Shown: positions 25,007-33,109 of the stretch, one piece after another
Layout of the letters: each line of letters opens with the position of its first letter
Numbering within the stretch: the stretch's first letter is position 1
Notes under the pieces: generated by a model
Database searches by the model: none
What the model was told of the DNA's origin: nothing
What the model saw: the letters and a program-made list of their open reading frames with translations, nothing else
Program-made: the position numbers and the translations under genes
Source of the DNA: Allomuricauda sp.
GTDB lineage: Bacteria; Bacteroidota; Bacteroidia; Flavobacteriales; Flavobacteriaceae
Direction: 5' to 3'
DNA: 64,000 nt
Assembly (NCBI GenBank): GCA_003712125.1
Contig: RHLF01000002.1
Span: forward strand, 930,001-994,000

Positions 25007-26560
25007 TTATCGTAAAGGCTGAATCTCGATTTTAACCTGTTTCTCATCCAAAAGAATCGATTCGATACTTCTAACCTTTGCTAGATTCTCAATATTATAA
25101 AAGGTATTACTATTGCTGTCAATTATGACTTTTCTTGACCTATAATTACCCCATGAAGGCCATAATTCTATTCGATAATCACTTTCTTGTGAAACCAAAA
25201 AGTCCGATAAAGTTATTCCGAATCTCAAATATCCTTCTCTAACTAAATGGTCACTTTTAGGATTTGGAATGAAAAGTTTCTTTTCAGTAATAATACTATC
25301 ATTCCTTATGAGTTTTTTGTACTTGACCCGAATCCTTACATCCTGTGGTGTATGACCCATTCGCAACCAAACTGGAACTCCTAATACTATAACATTCCGT
25401 TTAATTGTAAACAAATCGTCTCGTTTAAGGCTTTTTTTGTTTTCAAATGCCATGGCGAAATTTGCAAGTTCAGTTCTAGCAGCCTTGTCATGAGAAAAAT
25501 AACAGTTAATACAATCAATTTCTACTCTTTTTCCTGCTTTAATCAATCTTTCTTTGTTGCAAGCGAAGAAAAATCTATTACTACCAACATCTTGATTTAT
25601 TGAACCTGGTGAAATTTCTATTATTTTTTCAAATTGTTCATCTTCAGCAAAGTCAATTGAAAAGGTAGATAAATAGTTAGTGCCAGTACTTTTAATCAAA
25701 ACTGGCTTGACATATTCCGGATTACTTACCCATTCCTCTTCCTTTCTGTATTCGGTAAGCTCATATTTTAAAGGATACTTGGGCAATAAATAAATTGCTG
25801 TTCGTAAGTTAGAAACAGTATCAACTTTTTTTGGATTAATAAGACCAAAAAACTTCTTTTTTTTCTTTCGGGTAACAACAATTTTGCAATTTTTTCTGAC
25901 TGGCAAGGTATCTAAAAACATAGGATTTATAATATTAGAGGGGATATTGAATTGAACCCTATTTGTCTTACCTGCCCTTGTAGGAACATCCCATTCATAT
26001 TTTTTGCCATTAAATTCCAAATAGATTTCATAATTGGAATCTTGAGTATTTAATGCAGTACCATATGCCTGAATAGAATAAAAGTTGGCGTTGTCGCTAA
26101 ATTGCTGATTAATATTATCAACACCTTGAATTAACCTTGTTATCTTCTTGTCTGGGCATAGCAAATTGCCAAGGTTCAGACAAAAATTTTCTAGAGTATT
26201 ATTAATTATTAAATCTAAGTCTTGCACGAGTAATCTTAGTTCAACATAAGTGTTGTCAAGAAAGCTATCTAAATCAAGTATGGTATTTCTCAATGCCAAA
26301 TCCATATTTCTTACTTGCCTATTTAGTTCTCTTGCAAATCCGTACTTTAAGTTATTTAATACTATTTCTATTTGGTCAAGCCTCTGCATAAGAATTATAT
26401 CTGCATTGTTTGAGGCATCAATCATTAGTCGCCTTAAATTTCCTTCCAGTTTATCAACGGCTTCACTCCCAACATTATCAAATAAATCTAGGTTCTGTCC
26501 ATTCAAGTTTGCATTGGTTAAAAAAAGTGAAATTAATGAGAGAAGAATGAGTTTTTTCAT
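25007..26560 (-). CDS. Hypothetical secreted protein with N-terminal helical bundle (517 aa)
   Basis: A Sec signal peptide (about 20 residues ending LNGQ) precedes a helical region (about 24-165) with many regularly spaced leucines and isoleucines (LDQIEIVLNNLK..., LDLDSFLDNTYVELRLLVQDLDLIINNTL). A beta-rich remainder with a very basic KKKKKFFG patch near residue 240 follows. CxxC occurs once (DCINCYF). No catalytic signature was seen. It is AT-rich like its neighbours and monocistronic. An upstream sequence (26691-26758) resembles that of the gene starting at 29242. Confidence 0.55.
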   Translation of the reverse strand: MKKLILLSLISLFLTNANLNGQNLDLFDNVGSEAVDKLEGNLRRLMIDASNNADIILMQRLDQIEIVLNNLKYGFARELNRQVRNMDLALRNTILDLDSFLDNTYVELRLLVQDLDLIINNTLENFCLNLGNLLCPDKKITRLIQGVDNINQQFSDNANFYSIQAYGTALNTQDSNYEIYLEFNGKKYEWDVPTRAGKTNRVQFNIPSNIINPMFLDTLPVRKNCKIVVTRKKKKKFFGLINPKKVDTVSNLRTAIYLLPKYPLKYELTEYRKEEEWVSNPEYVKPVLIKSTGTNYLSTFSIDFAEDEQFEKIIEISPGSINQDVGSNRFFFACNKERLIKAGKRVEIDCINCYFSHDKAARTELANFAMAFENKKSLKRDDLFTIKRNVIVLGVPVWLRMGHTPQDVRIRVKYKKLIRNDSIITEKKLFIPNPKSDHLVREGYLRFGITLSDFLVSQESDYRIELWPSWGNYRSRKVIIDSNSNTFYNIENLAKVRSIESILLDEKQVKIEIQPLR

Positions 26561-26690
26561 TTGAATGGTTTTTGGTTAGTATTTATTGTTGAAACAAAGT
26601 ATGACTTGATATTTCAACTTTTTATAGTGCCGATAAAATGGAAAGTAATGTCAATGGATTTGGTGTGCTCCAATATAGAAAGAGTAGGTT

Positions 26691-26758
26691 AAAACGCACT
26701 ATATGAAAACCTTAGAAATTCTAGGGGTTTTCCGTAAATTTTAGTCGCTTCCCCTATT
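26691..26758 (-). repeat. Shared upstream element, copy A
   Basis: On the plus strand: AAAACGCACTATATGAAAACC, then a 25-base insertion, then TAAATTTTAGTCGC-TTCCCCTATT. It resembles the segment at 29390-29435 and ends about 190 bases upstream of the start at 26560, the same distance as in copy B. Probably a promoter-proximal regulatory element for a minus-strand gene. Confidence 0.4.
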
Positions 26759-26783
26759 CTTGTAAGAATTGGTTGACCTAAGG

Positions 26784-28496
26784 TTAGGTGAGATAGGTGG
26801 TGGTGTAGTACTTCGAACAAAAATCGGCGATATTGTCATAGAAGATTTTGTCGACCAATTCTTCCGGGGTGAAGCCCATCAGCAGTTCATTAAATTGGCC
26901 TCTGGTATAGGCCCTTGAAAAGTCTTCGCCCACAAACAAGACCTTTGCCTTTTTGCGTTCTTGGTTGTCGGCAAAATTAAAGCGGATGGCATCTTCACAA
27001 CGGGCCTTGAACTCCGTTAAAGTGGCCGAGGTATTGAAATGGTCAAAAGGATCGATGATGCCATCAAAATCGGTACCCAAGCCGACTGTTTTCCAAGCTT
27101 CCCTGGGGTCTAGGGCACTTCCCTGCGCATTCAATTTTTTGATGTGTGCCAGGTTCACCCGCACCACATGAAAAACATTGGTCAAGAACATTTGGGTATG
27201 CAATCGCTGCACCCGAATGGTACTGCCCATCTCTCGGCTTTCCACCTGTACCAATTTTTTAAACCGCCCCCCGGGCATGCGGCCATCATGCAAACAAATA
27301 CCGATTAGCCCATCTGAATCAAAAATATCTTCAATGTCCTCATTTGTCAGGTTGATGTCCCATCGGCTTACATAAGATTTTTTGTCGAGCTTGTTGGTAT
27401 CGGAACGTCGGGCCGATTCTTCTCGGGTCGAAATGCCATTGATGGCCGTATGGCTGCAGATGATGGGAATGGTATCGGGTTGCAAGGCCTTGACCAATTG
27501 GGTGTATTCGTCCCGGCACTTTAAGGACATATGTTTGGTATCAATCAAGATTCGCCGGTTGTGGTAGGTTTTTGAAAGCAGGTAGTCGGTGATCAGTTCC
27601 TTGCCAAAGGTGGTGAAGCCCACATCCATGCCCTTGCTTTGGTCAAAGACATTGCTAAAGCCCGGGGTGATAAAATTATCCGCATCCTTAAAGCTCTTGG
27701 CATGTCCTGAAATCAAATTGTTGAAGTGGTGTGAAAAGGTGATAAAGAAGGGGGGGAACTCCAATTGCTTGACCCTTCTGATGTTATCTATAAAAGACTG
27801 CTTTAGCGCTTGTTGCGCGTTGGCATCCAAGGTATTTATAGAGGCTGCCTCAAACAAATCGTCTTTTCTGTATTTGGCCAATACATGCGCCCCCTCGAGC
27901 GTTATGATACCTGCCAGTTCGAAATTGGTGAGCGTGGCCATCTCCGAAAAATCATTGATCAACTTCAGCTTCACCGGTTGAGAGTACCCTGCTATTTGGT
28001 ATTCTCGGTTATGTTCGTGGCGAATGGTATTGTATTCGGTAAGCAGTTCTTCGAAATAATCGATTTCGGGCTCCTCATAAATGTCCTTTAAAAACCCCTT
28101 CACATAGGCTTTGGAAAAACCGGTCAGCGCACGAATGATCTTGACATCGATGCCCAACCGTGAAAAAATGGCATTCAACAGCCCTTTTTGCAGCCCATTG
28201 GTACCCCGATCAAAGGGGCGGTCTGGTTTCATAAAGGGCCGTTCAGGCGGATAGAGCGCAAAGAACACCAGTTTGTTGTTGCCGCGCAGGCAGGCTTCCA
28301 AATTCGATTGGGTATAGCGCGCCATATTTTTTAGGAAGAGGTCGATGGCCAGTTTCCGGAGTTTGTCAGACAGACCCCCACCGTGGAACAGGGCACGGGT
28401 GGTGATGTTCTTTTTTTCCACCCAACTGTTTTCAATGTTTTCATTGAAGGTCGGTTTTAGCGACGGGTGGCAATGTAGGTCCGCAATTTTGGTCAT
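26784..28496 (-). CDS. Peptidase M19-like (membrane dipeptidase family) hydrolase
   Basis: A 570-residue protein built on the M19 renal-dipeptidase TIM barrel with the zinc-ligand pattern intact: DLHCHP (residues 7-12), TLEGAHVL (second-ligand Glu), TFSHHFNN, DTKHMS, CSHTAING and GLGTDFDG. It is longer than typical M19 enzymes (about 350-420) because of an N-terminal insertion (residues 35-180) and a lengthened C-terminus. No signal peptide is present, so it should act in the cytosol. It sits 26 bases downstream of the membrane-protein gene and is probably co-transcribed. The substrate, presumably a dipeptide or other amide, is not predictable. Confidence 0.75.
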   Translation of the reverse strand: MTKIADLHCHPSLKPTFNENIENSWVEKKNITTRALFHGGGLSDKLRKLAIDLFLKNMARYTQSNLEACLRGNNKLVFFALYPPERPFMKPDRPFDRGTNGLQKGLLNAIFSRLGIDVKIIRALTGFSKAYVKGFLKDIYEEPEIDYFEELLTEYNTIRHEHNREYQIAGYSQPVKLKLINDFSEMATLTNFELAGIITLEGAHVLAKYRKDDLFEAASINTLDANAQQALKQSFIDNIRRVKQLEFPPFFITFSHHFNNLISGHAKSFKDADNFITPGFSNVFDQSKGMDVGFTTFGKELITDYLLSKTYHNRRILIDTKHMSLKCRDEYTQLVKALQPDTIPIICSHTAINGISTREESARRSDTNKLDKKSYVSRWDINLTNEDIEDIFDSDGLIGICLHDGRMPGGRFKKLVQVESREMGSTIRVQRLHTQMFLTNVFHVVRVNLAHIKKLNAQGSALDPREAWKTVGLGTDFDGIIDPFDHFNTSATLTEFKARCEDAIRFNFADNQERKKAKVLFVGEDFSRAYTRGQFNELLMGFTPEELVDKIFYDNIADFCSKYYTTTYLT

Positions 28497-28522
28497 CTCG
28501 TTACTTTAGGTTCTAAAGACCC

Positions 28523-29242
28523 TTAGTGCATCAAACTCTTGATAAAGGTCATGGTTTGGCCCTTGACCAACCAAGAAGCCCCAAAGGGTACAATGGCAAC
28601 TGTTTCCATGATGTACACGATATAGGTGAACTCTGGAAAATTGGGGAATATTTTACCCAATACAAAGTAGAGCAACAATACCCCAACGGCTGCCCAAACC
28701 AGGTACCCGCAAATGCGGTAAAAACGGTGTTCTTTACCGGTACGGTCGGTACCCCGGGTAAATTTAAAGGCTGACATCCACCCCATGGCCAACATAAAGA
28801 CGCCGGCACTAATCAAATGCACGCCATTTTTAAAGACATCGTTATGGCCCAACAACGGGAAATTGGTAGGCTCACCCTTTTTCATCAATTCGATATTGGT
28901 CTGACAGATGGCATCAATGATTACGTTGTCACTGGCCAGGCAGGAAGTGGGTACCATGACCACCACCAGGGCCGCAATGCCTCCAATATTGGTGATCCAA
29001 TCGTCACTTAATAGTTCCTTGGGCCCAGTACCGTCCTTTTGATAGCCCTTATAGGAAATGAGGAAAAGGCCCAGGGTCGATAAAATGATGATAAAGATCA
29101 AGGAGGGTAAAGCCAGGTAATAGTGATGGCTGATCGATGATAAGAGGTCCCCTGCGCTAAGCGGGAGGGCGAAGGGCATGGCCACCCCCAAAATTCCGAT
29201 CAGTTTCCGAATGCGATAATCCGATTGTTGTAATGCTGCCAT
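28523..29242 (-). CDS. Polytopic membrane protein, unknown (239 aa)
   Basis: About six hydrophobic helices, no signal peptide. Characteristic segments are DLLSSISHHYYLALPSLIF, LFLISYKGYQ and NIGGIAALVVVMVPTSC, a pattern seen in a family of conserved bacterial membrane proteins without assigned function (DUF998/Frag1-like). A His-His pair sits at the membrane border. First gene of a unit with the M19-like hydrolase. Upstream lies copy B of the element shared with the 25007-26560 gene. Confidence 0.6.
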   Translation of the reverse strand: MAALQQSDYRIRKLIGILGVAMPFALPLSAGDLLSSISHHYYLALPSLIFIIILSTLGLFLISYKGYQKDGTGPKELLSDDWITNIGGIAALVVVMVPTSCLASDNVIIDAICQTNIELMKKGEPTNFPLLGHNDVFKNGVHLISAGVFMLAMGWMSAFKFTRGTDRTGKEHRFYRICGYLVWAAVGVLLLYFVLGKIFPNFPEFTYIVYIMETVAIVPFGASWLVKGQTMTFIKSLMH

Positions 29243-29389
29243 TTGGTTGGTTTTACGGGTTATTCAATGGTTCTTTAAAGCCTATATACAACGCTGTTCG
29301 TTTAGCAAGGGTTGCTATTTGTTCTGGGGGAAGTACCGAAGCCATGTAGCATTGCATTGGCGTTCCCCAAGATAAAAATTGGTGCTGAA

Positions 29390-29435
29390 AAAACGCTATA
29401 GAAAAACCGCAAATTTTATGGGTCTTTCCCCTATT
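29390..29435 (-). repeat. Shared upstream element, copy B
   Basis: AAAACGCTATAGAAAAACC followed by GCAAATTTTATGGGTCTTTCCCCTATT. It matches copy A (26691-26758) except for A's inserted 25 bases, and is about 190 bases upstream of the start at 29242. A candidate binding site of one common regulator. Confidence 0.4.
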
Positions 29436-29478
29436 TCCGTACCGCTCCAACCCCATTTGGACACAATTTGAGGGCAGT

Positions 29479-29490
29479 CATAACGTTATG
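29479..29490. promoter_or_regulatory. 12-bp palindrome upstream of the esterase gene
   Basis: CATAACGTTATG is a perfect dyad, 20 bases before the ATG at 29511, a possible operator. No matching -7 box was found. Confidence 0.3.
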
Positions 29491-29510
29491 GTTTAGGTAA
29501 CTATTTTCCC

Positions 29511-30473
29511 ATGAAGCTGAGCAAACACCTATTCGCAATCCTTTTCAGCCTGTTGCTGTTGAGCTGTGGTGCTGATGATGGTTCAACCAATGAACCTGAA
29601 TTCAACTATGAGGTTGGCCTGCAACTGTTTGAATTCACTTGGGAGAACCGCAGTCGTTCCTATCAGGTGTATTTTCCCGATGCCCAATTCGCTAGCTCGA
29701 ACCTACCTGTGCTATTTGTTTTGCACGGGGGTGGCGGTAATGCGACAGGCATGATCGAAGGTACCTTTGGCCGTTTCAATGAACTGGCGGACTTGCATGG
29801 TTTTGTGGTGGTCTATCCGGAAGCTTTTGAAAGTTCATGGAATGACGGTCGGGATGTACCGGGCATTGCCACGGCATGGGACGAAAATATCGATGATGTT
29901 GGCTTTATTGCTGAAATTGTAACCCGACTTCAACAAGACTTGACACTAGATACCGATCGTATATTTACCACCGGTATTTCCAATGGAGGCTTTATGTCCT
30001 CGCGCTTGCTCTGCGACCGATCCGATCTGTTCCGCGGTGGGGCCATTGTCACGGCAACCTTGGGCGTCGATCATTTTCGGAATTGTACTCCGACACAATC
30101 GAATTCGGTCTTGGTAATCAATGGCACCGAAGATCCCCTGGTACCTTATGAGGGTGGATTTGTCACCATTTTAGGGCAGACCCGAGGGGAAATACTTTCA
30201 ACCGATGCCTATATGCAATTTTGGGCTACGGCCAATGGCTGTAGTACCTCACCCCTACTTACCGATTTACCCGATACCGAAGATGATGGCACAAGCGTAC
30301 AACGGCTTGCGTATACGGCATGCTCCAATGCTTCGGTGCAATTGTATCGCATTGAGGGCGGCGGCCATACCTGGCCCGGAGGCCAAGAGCTGTTGCCAGC
30401 GCTTTTGGTTGGACGTACCAGTCAAGAGTTTGTTGCCTGTGACCTTATCTGGTCTTTTTTTGATTCCCTCTAA
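29511..30473 (+). CDS. PHB-depolymerase-family esterase (lipoprotein)
   Basis: A 320-residue alpha/beta-hydrolase with a lipoprotein signal (LLLLSC, Cys19). It has the oxyanion segment HGGGGNATG (residues 72-80) and nucleophile Ser157 in GISNGG. The likely acid is Asp208 (GTEDPLVPY), and His286 is in GGGHTWPGG. This is the LpqC/poly(3-hydroxybutyrate)-depolymerase family, which also includes feruloyl and acetyl esterases. Located at the outer membrane or periplasm. A separate promoter for the next gene lies only 30 bases after the stop. Confidence 0.85.
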   Translation: MKLSKHLFAILFSLLLLSCGADDGSTNEPEFNYEVGLQLFEFTWENRSRSYQVYFPDAQFASSNLPVLFVLHGGGGNATGMIEGTFGRFNELADLHGFVVVYPEAFESSWNDGRDVPGIATAWDENIDDVGFIAEIVTRLQQDLTLDTDRIFTTGISNGGFMSSRLLCDRSDLFRGGAIVTATLGVDHFRNCTPTQSNSVLVINGTEDPLVPYEGGFVTILGQTRGEILSTDAYMQFWATANGCSTSPLLTDLPDTEDDGTSVQRLAYTACSNASVQLYRIEGGGHTWPGGQELLPALLVGRTSQEFVACDLIWSFFDSL

Positions 30474-30504
30474 TACCTAAACCTTTTTGGCCGGGTCAGT
30501 TTGC

Positions 30505-30512
30505 TATCTTTG
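30505..30512 (+). promoter_or_regulatory. -7 box for the nucleoside-hydrolase-like gene
   Basis: TATCTTTG, perfect TAnnTTTG, 14 bases before the ATG at 30527. TTTTTGG about 15 bases upstream may be the -33 element, somewhat closer than usual. Confidence 0.5.
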
Positions 30513-30526
30513 AAGAAAGACGACCT

Positions 30527-31354
30527 ATGAAGCCGATACCTTTTCACCTGATCCTGAGTCTATTTATTCTTCTGTCGCAGGGCACACTTGCACAAACGCC
30601 CCAGTTCAATACAGAAAAAGACCTTTTGCTGGCCCAATTTGATTGCAAAACCGATGTGGATGACCTGCATACCGTGGCCGCCCTGGCCACCCTTATGCGA
30701 ACTGAGGCCTATCAAGACATCGCTTACTTTGCTGTTGCCGGGGCCTATGGCGTTCAAGAAGGCTTGTACGTGCCCCCGAATGCCTTGTTTGAATTGGCCT
30801 TTCCGAACAGATGGGCCGATGCGCATCACCATCAGAAAGATGCCATCAACACAGTGCTCAAAAAGGTGCTGGCCATCTTGGATACAGGCGGGGCAGTTTG
30901 GGTTGCCGAAGCAGGACAATCTGATTTTTCGGCCCGATGGATCGCTGCGCTGGCCAAGTTAAAACCGAATGTGAACCTCAAGGAACGGATACATGTGGTG
31001 CAGCACAGCAATTGGAACGAAGAGGTCACCGATCAAAAATTGTTGGCCTATGTCAAAGCGACGGTGAACTACCATAAAATTCCGGATGGGAATGCCGTTG
31101 GCAACGGAACCCCAGGGTTTCGATCTGATGCGCCCATCGCCTGGGAAGACTATTTAGCAGGCGATGCCAGTCGTTTGGCCATTTGGCAAAAAGCCGTTGC
31201 CCTTGGCAATCAGTACAACGGAAAGGAAGGGCGGTATTTGAATGCCTCCATAGCTGCCGGGGGACTCGATTTCTCCGACCTTTCGGAAACCTGCTACATA
31301 CTGGATCTTTCGCATTTGAAAGATGCCAATGCCTTTTTTAATCTCGTGAAATAA
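30527..31354 (+). CDS. Exported nucleoside-hydrolase-like protein
   Basis: A 275-residue protein with a Sec signal peptide (about 22 residues ending TLAQ). The mature part starts LLAQFDCKTDVDDLHTVAALATL, which resembles the DxDxGxDD metal-binding opening of inosine-uridine nucleoside hydrolases. The later segment AGQSDFSARWIAALAKL is the matching second half of that fold, but the complete metal site cannot be confirmed. Probably periplasmic and acting on a sugar-linked substrate. The nearest functional context is the esterase upstream. Confidence 0.55.
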   Translation: MKPIPFHLILSLFILLSQGTLAQTPQFNTEKDLLLAQFDCKTDVDDLHTVAALATLMRTEAYQDIAYFAVAGAYGVQEGLYVPPNALFELAFPNRWADAHHHQKDAINTVLKKVLAILDTGGAVWVAEAGQSDFSARWIAALAKLKPNVNLKERIHVVQHSNWNEEVTDQKLLAYVKATVNYHKIPDGNAVGNGTPGFRSDAPIAWEDYLAGDASRLAIWQKAVALGNQYNGKEGRYLNASIAAGGLDFSDLSETCYILDLSHLKDANAFFNLVK

Positions 31355-31376
31355 ATAGCTGGGAGTTGTTTCGTAC

Positions 31377-32267
31377 TTAGCGTCGGCTCCTGCGCTCTTG
31401 GCCTTTTTTCTCCAACTTGTCATCGGTCCAGACGCCTTCGGTAACGATGGCACCATCCTTACCGTAAAAGGTACCGGCACCGTTGCGCTTGTCATCCTTC
31501 CATTGCCCCACATACTTTTCACCATTGGGCCAATAGTAGGTACCTAGGCCATTTCGCTTGTCATTGGCATAATTCCCGATATAGTATTCCCCATCTGCCC
31601 AGTAAAAAGAGCCTTCCCCATGGCGTTGGTTGTTATGCCATTCACCTTGGTAACGGCTTCCCGTATTCAAAAGTGCCACCCCAAAGCCGTTGGCCATATC
31701 ATTTTTGACCTGGCCCACATAGTGCATTTGACTGCCCTTGGTGTTGGTAAAGGTGAGGTACTGCCCTATCGAGCGGTTCATCAACCGTCGTTTCATATTG
31801 GCCAATTGCACTTTTGATTTCTCCAAGGCAAAACTGAGCGAATCGTAGCTCCGTATTTCTTGGGGAAGTACCCGCCGTTGCGATTGGATCGAATCTAAGG
31901 AATCTTGCAGGGCCAAAACCTGTTGGTCGGCTTGATTGCCCTGTTGCAAGGACAAGAATTGCTGGGCCATGGCGATGCGCAGTTCAATTCCAGAAGCATC
32001 CTGTAGGTCTTTATTATCAAGCTCGGTATGGTAGGCTTTTAGGGCCGAACCGTAATCCCCGCGCAACAGCATCGAATCGATACGCATCAACTTTTGTTGG
32101 TAGGCCGCCTGTTCCACATTTTGTTGCTGGTTGGCCTCGGCAAGGGTCAATCTCTTTTTAAGGCTAACCGATTTGAATAGATAGAATAAAAGCAGGGCCA
32201 GGCACAATCCCAGTAAGGCATACGGAATGAGCTGTGTTCTTTTTTCTTTCATGCGTTCGTTTTCCAT
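31377..32267 (-). CDS. MORN-repeat membrane-anchored protein
   Basis: A 296-residue protein with one N-terminal transmembrane helix (residues 12-30). A helical stalk (35-165; LTLAEANQQQNVEQAAYQQKLMRID) follows. Four MORN repeats lie at about 185-285 (YQGEWHNNQRHGEGSFYW, YIGNYANDKRNGLGTYYW, YVGQWKDDKRNGAGTFYG, TEGVWTDDK). MORN repeats usually mediate membrane or protein contacts. It is the last gene of the unit with the DUF2490 and 645-residue proteins (gap 11 bases). Confidence 0.85.
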   Translation of the reverse strand: MENERMKEKRTQLIPYALLGLCLALLLFYLFKSVSLKKRLTLAEANQQQNVEQAAYQQKLMRIDSMLLRGDYGSALKAYHTELDNKDLQDASGIELRIAMAQQFLSLQQGNQADQQVLALQDSLDSIQSQRRVLPQEIRSYDSLSFALEKSKVQLANMKRRLMNRSIGQYLTFTNTKGSQMHYVGQVKNDMANGFGVALLNTGSRYQGEWHNNQRHGEGSFYWADGEYYIGNYANDKRNGLGTYYWPNGEKYVGQWKDDKRNGAGTFYGKDGAIVTEGVWTDDKLEKKGQERRSRR

Positions 32268-32278
32268 GGCTTGTTCAA

Positions 32279-33106
32279 CTAATCGTCTAAATGTATAGCG
32301 GGCAACTTATTTCGCACCCGACGAAAATCAGGTGAAAAATAACAATGCAACCTAACGGTCCAATTCTGTTTGAACTCCCCGGGATTTTCAAGGGTCTGCC
32401 CATGGGAATACATGATCCCACCCGCCAAGGTCAATCGGGGTGTTACGATATACCCCAGAGTAGTGGTCAAGCGCAGGTCTTCCATCACGCTCCCAACCAC
32501 TTCCTTGCCGCTCTGCATGATCAGTTCCGCTTCTGGGGAAACGTAAATCGTATTGGGTTCAAACTTGTTGTTGTTCAGGGGAATCTTGGCGCGAAACATA
32601 TACCGCCACCTGTTGCGATAGATGTAATCACTGTTTTCTTCAAAACCCTGTGTCCATCGGTGTTCAATTCGAATACGATGGTAGATCATGGCAGCATACA
32701 AGGGTTGTGCGAATTGGTATTGGTGCCAAATACGCCATTCTGGTACCACATTGCGGTCGCTACTATCTTCATCGGTATTGAAATTGATGCGCAATACCCC
32801 ACCCAAACTGAAATTGATACGCTTGGAATAGATGTAGCCTATGGCGTGGCGGTTGTATATCTGACCGATTTGCCCAATAAAAGGGGTGTCTTCGGTTTCT
32901 TCAAAGCGAAAATGGGTCTGGGCATCCCAAAACAGGCGTTTTGAAATACGTATGTTGCCATAGGTATTGAACCATATCCTGCTTTTGGGTTCCTTAAATT
33001 TTGATTCGGATGGCAATATGACTTCATCTTGCCCATAGGTGTTGGTTGTGCACCAAAACATAACCCACAAACAAAGCCCGAAAATTCGTTTGAAATTTGC
33101 GTTCAT
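32279..33106 (-). CDS. DUF2490 outer-membrane protein
   Basis: A 275-residue exported protein with signal peptide (about 25 residues ending TYGQ). The body is a series of amphipathic strands (FNTYGNIRISKRLFWDAQTHFRFEE; RNRWRYMFRAKIPL; LHCYFSPDF) typical of DUF2490, a predicted outer-membrane beta-barrel. It lies three bases after the stop of the 645-residue gene and before the MORN gene, so all three should assemble in the same envelope site. No function is known. Confidence 0.8.
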   Translation of the reverse strand: MNANFKRIFGLCLWVMFWCTTNTYGQDEVILPSESKFKEPKSRIWFNTYGNIRISKRLFWDAQTHFRFEETEDTPFIGQIGQIYNRHAIGYIYSKRINFSLGGVLRINFNTDEDSSDRNVVPEWRIWHQYQFAQPLYAAMIYHRIRIEHRWTQGFEENSDYIYRNRWRYMFRAKIPLNNNKFEPNTIYVSPEAELIMQSGKEVVGSVMEDLRLTTTLGYIVTPRLTLAGGIMYSHGQTLENPGEFKQNWTVRLHCYFSPDFRRVRNKLPAIHLDD

Positions 33107-33109
33107 AGG

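Noticed and set aside
21790-26760. Prophage or integrative element
   Set aside because: No integrase, terminase, capsid, tRNA or direct-repeat ends are visible; only the composition differs.
29253-29456. Minus-strand 67-codon frame upstream of the membrane-protein gene
   Set aside because: Covers the shared upstream element and lacks a plausible start context; more likely non-coding leader.
32345-32944. Plus-strand frame of 199 codons
   Set aside because: Antisense to the DUF2490 barrel, with no ribosome-binding site and no coherent composition.
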